The notes below the pieces were generated by a model. The model saw nothing but the letters and a program-made list of their open reading frames with translations, had not been told where the DNA came from and made no database searches. DNA of 64,000 nucleotides from CAVTQZ01 sp963737015 (lineage in GTDB: Bacteria; Actinomycetota; Acidimicrobiia; Acidimicrobiales; UBA8190), in contig CAVTQZ010000002.1 in assembly GCA_963737015.1 (NCBI GenBank), positions 372,001 to 436,000 of the forward strand. Direction: 5' to 3'. Numbering within the stretch: the stretch's first letter is position 1; each line of letters begins with the position of its first letter. Below are positions 16,111 through 23,811 of the stretch, in pieces. Made by a program: the position numbers and the translations under genes.

Positions 16111-17913
16111 ATGACCCAGGCATTCGACACTCCCAGGACGCCTCCGCGGCACCTCCAACCTGTCGGGGGCAGAGTTCCGCCCCACGACCTCGACGCAGAG
16201 GAATCGCTCCTCGGCGCGATGCTCCTGTCACGTGACGCGATCGCCGCTGCGGTCGAGTGCTGCGGTGCAGAGGACTTCTACAAGCCGGCGCACGGATTGG
16301 TCTTCGCGGCGGTCTGTGGTCTCTACACGAGAGGTGAGCCCGCAGACCCGGTGACCGTGGCCGACGAGCTTCGGCGCTCGGGTGCGCTCGATTCCATCGG
16401 TGACCCGTCTCTTCTTCTGAGCCTCCAGGTCAACACCCCGTCCACTGCCAACGCCTCGCACTACGCCCGCATCGTCGAAGAACACTCGTTGCTTCGAAAG
16501 CTCGTCGGTGTGGCCGGCGAGATCGCCGAGCTCGGCTACAGCGTCCCCGAGGACGTGTCGGAGGCGGTCGACAGGGCCGAATCCATGGTCTTCGAGGTTG
16601 CGCAGCGACGGGTCGTCGACTCGATGTCGCCGATCCGCGAGCTTCTCGAGAAGAGCCTCGACCACCTCGAAGCGCTCGTCGAGCGCGGCGAGACGATCAC
16701 TGGGGTACCGACCGGTTACGTGGACCTCGACGAGAGGCTGGCAGGCCTCCAGAAGTCGAACCTCGTCGTGGTCGGAGCCCGTCCCTCGGCGGGTAAGACG
16801 AGCCTCGCCCTCGGAATGGCGACACATGCCTCGGTCCATGCCCAGGTGCCGGTCCTCATGTTCTCCCTCGAGATGAGCCACCTCGAGCTCACGAACCGGA
16901 TGTTGTGCTCGGAGGCGCGGGTCGACGCGATCCGCATGCGAAACGGCAGGCTCCTCGAGTCGGACTGGCCGAAGATCTCGAACGCGATCGGCCGCCTCGG
17001 CGACGCGCCCATTTACCTCGACGACAATCCGAATGTGACGATCATGGACATCCGTGCAAAGGCGCGGCGCCTGAAGGCACGTGAAGGTCTGGGCCTCGTG
17101 GTCGTCGACTATCTCCAGCTCATGACCGGGCATACGCGCAGTCGTGCCGAGAACCGCCAGGTGGAGGTGTCGGAGATAAGCCGTGGCCTGAAGGTGCTGG
17201 CGCGCGAGTTGGACATACCGGTGGTCGCGTTGTCACAGCTTTCACGGAATCTCGAGATGCGTCAGGACAAGCGGCCCGTCCTGGCGGACCTGAGGGAATC
17301 GGGATGCCTGACCGGTGATACGCGGATTGCGCGGGCGGACACCGGCGCCGAGGTTTCGATGGGAGAGCTGCTGCGCAGTGGTCAGCGCGACGTCCCTGTC
17401 TGGGCTCTGGACGATCAGTGCCGGCTCGTCCGAGCGACGATGTCGCACGTCTTTGCGAGCGGGACGAAGCGCGTCTACGAGATGAAGCTCGCGTCGGGGA
17501 GGAGGATCCGGGCCACCGCCAACCACAAGTTCCGTGTTCTCGAGGGCTGGAAGCGGTTGGACGAGCTGTCGACGGGCGACGAGCTCGCCGTCCCGGGCGC
17601 CATCGTCTCCGATGGTGACATTCTCTGGGAGAAGATCGTGGCGATCGACGAATACGGCGTCGTGCCGGTCTACGACGCGACCGTCTTCGAGCAGCACAAT
17701 TTCATCGCCAATGGCATCGTCGCCCACAACTCGATCGAGCAAGACGCGGACGTCGTGCTCTTCATCTACCGCGACGAGCTGTACCACCCCGAGTCCGAGG
17801 ACCGGGGTATGGCGGAGATCATCATCGCCAAGCATCGAAACGGGCCCACCGGCGTCGTGCAGCTCGCATTCGTGGACCACCACACCCGCTTCGAGAACAT
17901 GCCGCGCATGTGA
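16111..17913 (+). CDS. dnaB: Replicative DNA helicase DnaB containing an intein
   Basis: Ring helicase of the replication fork. Precursor of 600 residues; after splicing about 458, the normal size. ATG 16111 is chosen because it opens just before VPPHDLDAEESLLGAMLLS; the open frame extends 41 codons further with no homology. N-terminal collar domain, then the RecA-like motor with Walker A GARPSAGKTSLALG, Walker B region LVVVDYLQLM, and SQLSRNLEMRQDKRPVLADL. The intein interrupts the conserved LRESG/SIEQDAD sequence. The gene lies 200 bp after rplI in the usual actinobacterial order. Confidence 0.95.
   Translation: MTQAFDTPRTPPRHLQPVGGRVPPHDLDAEESLLGAMLLSRDAIAAAVECCGAEDFYKPAHGLVFAAVCGLYTRGEPADPVTVADELRRSGALDSIGDPSLLLSLQVNTPSTANASHYARIVEEHSLLRKLVGVAGEIAELGYSVPEDVSEAVDRAESMVFEVAQRRVVDSMSPIRELLEKSLDHLEALVERGETITGVPTGYVDLDERLAGLQKSNLVVVGARPSAGKTSLALGMATHASVHAQVPVLMFSLEMSHLELTNRMLCSEARVDAIRMRNGRLLESDWPKISNAIGRLGDAPIYLDDNPNVTIMDIRAKARRLKAREGLGLVVVDYLQLMTGHTRSRAENRQVEVSEISRGLKVLARELDIPVVALSQLSRNLEMRQDKRPVLADLRESGCLTGDTRIARADTGAEVSMGELLRSGQRDVPVWALDDQCRLVRATMSHVFASGTKRVYEMKLASGRRIRATANHKFRVLEGWKRLDELSTGDELAVPGAIVSDGDILWEKIVAIDEYGVVPVYDATVFEQHNFIANGIVAHNSIEQDADVVLFIYRDELYHPESEDRGMAEIIIAKHRNGPTGVVQLAFVDHHTRFENMPRM
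17305..17730 (+). other. DnaB mini-intein (142 residues, no homing endonuclease)
   Basis: In-frame insertion from Cys1 (CLTGDTRIA, block A) to Asn142 (GIVAHN, block G), followed by Ser+1 of the C-extein. Block B is RIRATANHKF with the T-x-x-H pattern; block F is YGVVPVYDATVFEQHNF. All splicing residues (Cys1, block B His, penultimate His, Asn142, Ser+1) are present, so it should splice. There is no room for LAGLIDADG or other endonuclease motifs. The site (LRESG/SIEQDAD) is the one used by the Synechocystis DnaB intein. Confidence 0.92.
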
Positions 17914-17926
17914 CCACCGCTCGGGG

Positions 17927-17948
17927 TCCCGCCGGATGCGGGGCGGGA
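17927..17948. terminator. Hairpin between convergent dnaB and histidine kinase genes
   Basis: tcccgcc and ggcggga form a 7-bp stem around an 8-nt loop, placed between the dnaB stop and the stop of the opposing kinase gene. The position suits a bidirectional terminator; there is no T-tract on either side. Confidence 0.4.
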
Positions 17949-17954
17949 GTGTCT

Positions 17955-19503
17955 TCAGGCGCCGGGCTGTGCCTCGGCGGGCACGGGCCCTGGAGATCCC
18001 CGACGGGCCGCTTCGTCTGATGTGCTTCGCATGCCTGTCGCGGGGGGAACCGATATGGGGCCACGAGGAACGCGTATCCAGAAGGTCGAGCCTCCGCTGC
18101 CGTTCGAGGCCACACCGACTTGCCCGCCGTGCGCGCGCACTATCGCCGAGACGATCGCAAGGCCGAGGCCGACGCCCCCCGAGGTGCGGGCCCTCGAAGG
18201 GTCTGCCCGGTGGAAGGGCTCGAAGATCCGTTCTTGCTCGGCGGCAGGGATCCCGCCCCCGCGGTCGCTCACTTCCACGCCGACGCTTCTTTCGTCGCCG
18301 GACATGCGCACTTCGATCGGCGTAGCCGGAGGAGTGTGTTGTGCCGCGTTGGCGAGGAGGTTGTCGAGGACCTGACGCAGGCGGTAGCCGTCCCCGATCA
18401 CCGGGGAAGCCCCGATCGAGGCGAAACCGATTTCGCGATCCGGTGACGCCACGCGGGCTGCTTCGACGGCCGAAGAGGCGACCGATGCCAGGTCGACCTC
18501 ATCGCGTGCCAGCGGCCTCTGTCTGTCGAGGCGTGCCAGGAGGAGCAGGTCGTCCACCAGCACGCTCATGCGCCGGGCGTCCTCGCTGATGTGGCGCATG
18601 GACGTGGCGAGATCCTCGGGGCGGTCGCGCGTACCCCGTTCGAACATCTCCGCGTAGCCGCGGATCGATGTGAGCGGCGTGCGCAATTCGTGTGAGGCGT
18701 CGGCGAGAAAGCGCCTCAGGCGTTCCTCGGAAGCCCCGCCGCGCCGCGAATGCCCGCTCTATCTCACCGAGCATCTTGTTGAGAGCAGAGCCGAGCTTCC
18801 CGACCTCCGTCTGAGGATCGGTGTCCTCCACCCGGCGCGAGAGGTCTCCGGCTGCGATGGCCCCGGCGGTGGTCGCCATCTCGTCGAGCGGACGCAAGCC
18901 TCGGCGCACGATCCACCACGCGAGAGCACCGAGGGCGGCGAGCACTGCGATGCTCACGAGTATCTCGACCAACTCGAGGCGATCGAGGGTCTGGTTGACA
19001 GACGTGAGCGGTATCGCGACGACTACGTCTACCGGTCCCGACGCCGTACCGATGTTCGTCGTGACCGCGATGCCGCTGTAAGAGGAAGATCCGCAGCCGG
19101 TGCCCGAGACCGGGAACACCGATGCGCCGCTCACATTCTGCGAGATCGGAAGCGAGCCAGGAAGAACGGGCGCCCTCGAGGCCTGTGTCTCTGTCGGCAG
19201 ACACGCGCTGTAGAGAAGGTTGCCGTTGGAGTCGCGCAGCTGGCCGTAGGTGCCGGCTGGGATCGCACCTGATTCGATCCTCACGGGACCGTTGCTTCCA
19301 CACGAAGCACCGAAGGGTGTCTGCTCCTCGTTCCAGCAGGCCCAGAGCACGCGTGCGACAGGCGTCGCCGCGGTCTGCAGCTGCTGGTCGACCTGAGAGA
19401 ACAGGTACGAACGCAACGAGGTGTAGGTCACGACGTCCGCGACGAGCAGTCCGGCAGCTACGAGGCCCACGAGCGCGAGCAGAAGCCGCAGGCGGAGGGT
19501 CAC
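17955..19503 (-). pseudogene. Sensor histidine kinase (HAMP-HisKA-HATPase), frameshifted
   Basis: Partner of the response regulator directly upstream: its GTG start (19503) overlaps that gene's stop as GTGA. The first frame encodes an N-terminal helix (LRLLLALVGLVAAGLLVADV), an outer domain of about 130 residues, a second helix and a HAMP domain (RRGLRPLDEMATTAGAIAAG). Just before the histidine box the frame is lost; the second frame carries RRFLADASHELRTPLTSIRG (phospho-acceptor His), then N, G1 and G2 boxes (LDNLLANAAQHT, VSDRGGGIP, GVGLGLAIV). The break is in a run of four C at 18734-18737; three would restore the frame. Sequencing error or a genuine kinase knock-out. Confidence 0.85.
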
Positions 19504-20246
19504 CGCTGCTCCGCTGGCCGCCTCAACGTGTATCCGACACCCCGCACCGTATGGATCAGTGGCGGGCCGAGGCTGTCGATCTTCTTGCGGAGGTAGCTGA
19601 TGTAGATCTCGACCACGTTCGCGTTGCCGTCGAAGTCGTAGTTCCACACACGGTCGAGGATCTGGGACTTGGAAACCACACGACCGGCGTTCAGGAGGAG
19701 GTAGTGAAGGAGCTTGAACTCGGTCGGAGTGAGCTCGACGGGAGTCGAGCCTCGAAAGACCTGATGGCTCTCCTCGTCGAGGTAGAGGTCGTCGACCTCG
19801 AGCCTGCTTCCCTCGTCGCTCCCGTGAGCCCTTCTCAGGATCGCCCGCACCCGGACGATGAGCTCCTCGATGCTGAACGGCTTCGTCATGTAGTCGTCGC
19901 CGCCGAGTGTGAATCCACGGAGCTTGTCGTCGAGGGTGTCTCGAGCCGTTAGGAACAGCACCGGGGCCCGGCCACCGACCCCGTCGCGGCCCATGCGTTG
20001 GAGCACTTCGAAACCGCTCAGGTCGGGCAGCATCACGTCGAGAACGATCAGATGCGGTCTGAAGGCCGTCATCGCGTCGAGCGCCTCGCGACCCAGGTGA
20101 GCGACCTGAACCTCCATTCCCTCGTAGCGCAGGGCCATGGACAGCAGATCGGTGATGCTCTGTTCGTCGTCGACCACCAAGATGCGCGGCGCCCCGGTAC
20201 GTCCCGGGGGCGTTGCGACCGGGCTTTCGGTCATCGGGCCGGCCAT
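19500..20246 (-). CDS. OmpR/PhoB family response regulator
   Basis: 248 residues (an internal ATG at 20234 is also possible). Receiver domain: RILVVDDEQSITDLL, phospho-acceptor Asp in LIVLDVMLPDLSGFEVL, FLTARD and the conserved Lys in DDYMTKPFSIEEL. C-terminal winged helix: ELTPTEFKLLHYLLLNAGRV, NANVVEIYISYLRKKID, TVRGVGYTLR. Organised like the TrcR/MprA type of actinobacterial regulators with the cognate kinase immediately downstream. The signal is unknown. Confidence 0.93.
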   Translation of the reverse strand: MAGPMTESPVATPPGRTGAPRILVVDDEQSITDLLSMALRYEGMEVQVAHLGREALDAMTAFRPHLIVLDVMLPDLSGFEVLQRMGRDGVGGRAPVLFLTARDTLDDKLRGFTLGGDDYMTKPFSIEELIVRVRAILRRAHGSDEGSRLEVDDLYLDEESHQVFRGSTPVELTPTEFKLLHYLLLNAGRVVSKSQILDRVWNYDFDGNANVVEIYISYLRKKIDSLGPPLIHTVRGVGYTLRRPAEQR

Positions 20247-20336
20247 CTCAGCTCGCCACCTCAGGTCGCCGGTGGGCGGCAGGACACCTCATGGTCCCAG
20301 CCTGCCCCCAGAAGCTGTGGGCTTTCTGTGAAAGGG

Positions 20337-20495
20337 CTAAGAAGTGGCCAAGGAGGAGAGCGAAGGACCCGCCACCTGGGCCTCCAAGTCCTCGGCCGGA
20401 GGTGAAGCGAGCGGATCGGAGGAGTCGACGGCGATATCGCCGAGGGTCTCTTCGATCAGCCGAAGAATCTCGTCGCAGCGTTCGCCGAGTGTCAT
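20337..20495 (-). CDS. Small acidic protein, 52 residues, unknown function
   Basis: The ATG at 20495 has a perfect AGGAGG 4-5 nt upstream, which is the main reason to believe it. The product begins MTLGERCDEILRLIEETLGD, an amphipathic helix, and ends in a Pro/Ser/Ala-rich acidic tail. The open frame extends 15 codons further upstream without a ribosome site. It precedes the response regulator gene on the same strand with about 90 bp between. No family is recognised. Confidence 0.45.
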   Translation of the reverse strand: MTLGERCDEILRLIEETLGDIAVDSSDPLASPPAEDLEAQVAGPSLSSLATS

Positions 20496-20716
20496 GTCGC
20501 CTCCTGTGGTTGCACCCACGTCATCGGTAGAGGGCGCCACCTTCCTGAAGGGGCTGAAGGTCCCTATCTCCCTACCCAGTAGTCCCGAGATTCATTACTG
20601 CTCGGTACCGTGAAGTGGCCGCGTGAAGTGGTCAAAGGGCGCGTGAAGCTGGGCGGTACGCTTTTTCGGCTCTCTGCGTGCTCGGTTGCGCCGTCGGCGG
20701 GGCCTTGGGAGGTCGG

Positions 20717-22507
20717 TTGAGAATCGCCGTGCTCGTGAAACAGGTGCCGCGCGTCGAGGACATGACTCTCGGTGAGGACCGCCGCCTCCGCAGGCAGGGT
20801 GTAGAGCTCGAGATGAACGCCTATTGCCGCCGCGCGGTCTCGAAGGGTGTCGAGCTGGCGCAGGCCTCCGGCGGGAGCTGCGTGGTCTTCACCCTCGGAC
20901 CACCCTCTGCCGAGGATGTCCTTCGCGAAGCCGTCGCCTGGGGCGCCGACCAGGGTGTGCTCGTGAGCGACCCTGCGTTCTCCGGATCGGACACTCTCGC
21001 GACCGCGCTGGCACTGACCGCGGCAATCGAGCTCCTCGGTCCCTTCGACCTCGTGCTCGCCGGGCGCAACTCCATCGACTCCGATACCGGACAGGTCCCT
21101 CCAGAGATCGCCGAGCTCCTGGACCTACCGTTCACCTCCGCAGTGCGCGAGCTGGAGATCGACGCCGGACGGGTGCAGGCGCGCTCCGAGGTCGACGATG
21201 GGTGGCGCACCGTGCGAACGGCGTTACCGGCGGTCCTGTCGGTCGCGGAGCGACTCATCGAGCCCGCGAAGGTGGCGCCCGAGGCGCGTGCGGCGGTCGC
21301 GCCCGGACGCATTCGCAAGGTCAGTGCTCGCGATCTCGGTGAAGGTCCCTGGGGAAAAGAGGCGAGTCCCACCGTCGTCGGAGACGTGCGCGACATGGAG
21401 GTCGCGCGCCGCGGGTGCGTGCTGGAGGGAAGCGCAGCGCTGCAGGTGGAGAAGGCCGCCGAACTGCTCTTCGAATGGGGCGCGGTGGAGCGCGCCAAAC
21501 AGACGGGACGAAAGGACGTACGCGCCACGGATTCCGGCGCCGAGACGGTCGCCGCGGCGGCGGGTGGTGCCGGCCGCGATGGAGCCGAGATCGCAGCCGT
21601 CCTCGAACCCGGACGCGTCCGCATGGCCCGCGAGCTTCTCGGCGAGGCGGCACGGCTGGCGCAGAGGGTCGGCGGCGGTGTCGTGGCATTCGGAGGCGAG
21701 CTCCCGGACGCCACCGAGCTCGCTTCTTGGGGGGCGGACGCCGTGGTGTCCCTGTCGGGGCCCGAAGTCGAGGAGGACGTGGCGGCAGCTCTCGCCGGTT
21801 GGTGCAGACGCACGAGTCCCTGGGCGGTTCTCGCACCGGGAACACTCTGGGGCCGTGAGGTCGCTTCACGCGTCGCGGCCCGCCTCCGGGCCGGTCTCAC
21901 CGGTGACGCCGTCGGTTTCGGCGTGGAGCGCGGCCGCCTGGTGGCATGGAAGCCGGCGTTCGGCGGCAGGATCGTCGCTGCGATCACCGCCAGATCTCCC
22001 CTTCAGCTGGCGACGGTGCGGCCGGGTGTCCTGCCGCTTCGCTCCCCGCGGCGCGCGGATCCTCCCGAGGACATCGAGACGCTGGAGGCGAGCGCTCGTG
22101 GGCGCGTGGACGTCGTTTCGGTCGAACGCGACGACGACGTCGAGGCCCTCCTCTCAGCGCGTGCGGTGGTCGCGGTCGGCACGGGAGTCGACCCGGAGGA
22201 GTACGGCGAGCTCGAACCGCTCCTGACCGTCCTCGGCGCAGAGCTTGCCGGGACCCGCAAGGTGACCGACAAGGGCTGGCTACCGAGGGCGCGCCAGGTC
22301 GGGATAACCGGACACAGCGTCGACCCCGCGATCTACGTGGCCGTGGGTATCGCGGGAAAGTTCAACCACATGGTGGGATCCAGGAGTGCCGGCACGATCG
22401 TGGCGATCAACAGTGACCGCGAAGCCCCCGTTTTCGAATGGGCGGACATCGGGATCGTCGCGGATTGGCACGAAGTGGTCCCCCTTCTCGCAAAAGCGCT
22501 CGAGTGA
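20717..22507 (+). CDS. Fused electron transfer flavoprotein, beta plus alpha subunits
   Basis: 596 residues from TTG 20717, which has GGAGG upstream and starts exactly at RIAVLVKQVPRVEDMTL. The first about 250 residues are EtfB-like (AVLVKQVP, LAGRNSIDSDTGQVPPEIAE, LLDLPFTSAVRELEI). The rest is EtfA-like: an N-terminal domain, AGLTGDAVGF, WKPAFGGRIVAAITARSPLQ, and the FAD domain GIAGKFNHMVGSRSAGTIVA with SDREAPVFEWADIGIVADW. ETFs carry electrons from dehydrogenases to the quinone pool; two separate genes are usual. The stop overlaps the start of the threonine deaminase gene. Partner dehydrogenases are not nearby. Confidence 0.88.
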   Translation: MRIAVLVKQVPRVEDMTLGEDRRLRRQGVELEMNAYCRRAVSKGVELAQASGGSCVVFTLGPPSAEDVLREAVAWGADQGVLVSDPAFSGSDTLATALALTAAIELLGPFDLVLAGRNSIDSDTGQVPPEIAELLDLPFTSAVRELEIDAGRVQARSEVDDGWRTVRTALPAVLSVAERLIEPAKVAPEARAAVAPGRIRKVSARDLGEGPWGKEASPTVVGDVRDMEVARRGCVLEGSAALQVEKAAELLFEWGAVERAKQTGRKDVRATDSGAETVAAAAGGAGRDGAEIAAVLEPGRVRMARELLGEAARLAQRVGGGVVAFGGELPDATELASWGADAVVSLSGPEVEEDVAAALAGWCRRTSPWAVLAPGTLWGREVASRVAARLRAGLTGDAVGFGVERGRLVAWKPAFGGRIVAAITARSPLQLATVRPGVLPLRSPRRADPPEDIETLEASARGRVDVVSVERDDDVEALLSARAVVAVGTGVDPEEYGELEPLLTVLGAELAGTRKVTDKGWLPRARQVGITGHSVDPAIYVAVGIAGKFNHMVGSRSAGTIVAINSDREAPVFEWADIGIVADWHEVVPLLAKALE

Positions 22508-23811
22508 GTCAAGAAACCGCATCCGGACGGGTAGAGGAGCCTCCGTTCACCTCCGGTGCCTGGCGCGCCGTGGTCGGCCTCGACGACGTCCGCGCCGCGG
22601 AGGGCAGGCTCGCCCCGCTGGGAGTGCGCACCCCACTTGTACGAAGCGACCGTCTTTCGCGCAAGTACGACGCGCAGGTGTACCTCAAACGCGAAGACCT
22701 GCAAGTGGTGCGCTCCTACAAGATCAGGGGCGCGTACAACTTCATCTCAGGGCTGTCGCCGCAGTCGCTCGCGGCGGGCGTCGTGTGTGCGAGCGCCGGC
22801 AACCACGCTCAAGGGGTCGCCTGGAGCTGCCGGCATCTCCAGGTCCGGGGAGTGGTCTTCCTGCCACGACGGACCCCGCGCCAGAAGGTCGCACGGATCC
22901 GGGCGCTCGCCGGGGACCTGGTGGACGTGAGATTCGCGGGCGACAGCTTCGACGACGCCAACGCGCAGGCCGTGGCGTACTCCGTCGAGACGGGCGCCGT
23001 GATCGTCCCGACATTCGACCACCCGATGACGGTGGCCGGACAGGGAACGATCGCGCTCGAGATAGCGGATCAGCTCTCACCGGCACCGGAGATGCTGGTC
23101 GTCCCCATCGGCGGGGGCGGGCTCATCGCCGGCGTCGCCGTCGCCGTGGACGGGATGGGATGGCCCACGGAATTGGTGGGCGTACAGCCCTCCGGTGCGC
23201 CCGCCATGCGGCGATCGGTCGAGGCGGGCCGTCCCGTCACGATCGACATAAAGGATGACTTCGTCGACGGCGCGGTGGTGCGCACTCCCGGCAGCCTCAC
23301 CTTCGCCATCGTCCAGGAGCGGGTGAACGAGATTCTCGTCGTGGACGAGGGGAGGGTCTGTACCGAGCAGCTCGACCTCTACCAGGACGACGGGATCGTC
23401 GCGGAGCCCGCGGGGGCGCTGGCGCTCGCGTCGCTCGACCAGTTGGCCGATCGGATGCGCGGAAAACGCGTCGTATGCGTTCTGAGCGGCGGCAACAACG
23501 ACGTCGCCCGGTACGCGGAGATCATCGAGAGGAGCCTCGTGTACGAAGGGCTCAAGCACTACTTCGTCGTGGCGTTTCCTCAGCGCCCGGGGGCGCTGCG
23601 CTCGTTCCTCGACGACTGCCTCGGGCCGAGTGACGACATCGTCCTCTTCGAGTACATGAAGAAGAACGATCGTGAGCTCGGACCGGCGCTGGTGGGGATA
23701 GAGCTGGCCGACCGTGAGGATCTGGAGCCGCTCCTCGGGAGGATCGCCGCGTCGGGGCTCGAGGTGCAGCGCCTCGCTCCCGACAGCCCGGTCTTCCACC
23801 TCCTGGTCTAG
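22504..23811 (+). CDS. ilvA: Threonine ammonia-lyase (threonine deaminase)
   Basis: PLP enzyme that makes 2-oxobutanoate from threonine, the entry to isoleucine synthesis. 435 residues; GTG 22504 overlaps the ETF stop as GTGA. Motifs: VVRSYKIRGAYNFI with the PLP lysine, CASAGNHAQGVAWS, the phosphate-binding PIGGGGLIAGVA, and SGGNNDVARYAEI. The C-terminus (HYFVVAFPQRPGALRSFLDD) is an ACT-like regulatory domain, as in feedback-sensitive forms. The stop overlaps the convergent phospholipase gene by 4 bp. Confidence 0.92.
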   Translation: MSQETASGRVEEPPFTSGAWRAVVGLDDVRAAEGRLAPLGVRTPLVRSDRLSRKYDAQVYLKREDLQVVRSYKIRGAYNFISGLSPQSLAAGVVCASAGNHAQGVAWSCRHLQVRGVVFLPRRTPRQKVARIRALAGDLVDVRFAGDSFDDANAQAVAYSVETGAVIVPTFDHPMTVAGQGTIALEIADQLSPAPEMLVVPIGGGGLIAGVAVAVDGMGWPTELVGVQPSGAPAMRRSVEAGRPVTIDIKDDFVDGAVVRTPGSLTFAIVQERVNEILVVDEGRVCTEQLDLYQDDGIVAEPAGALALASLDQLADRMRGKRVVCVLSGGNNDVARYAEIIERSLVYEGLKHYFVVAFPQRPGALRSFLDDCLGPSDDIVLFEYMKKNDRELGPALVGIELADREDLEPLLGRIAASGLEVQRLAPDSPVFHLLV

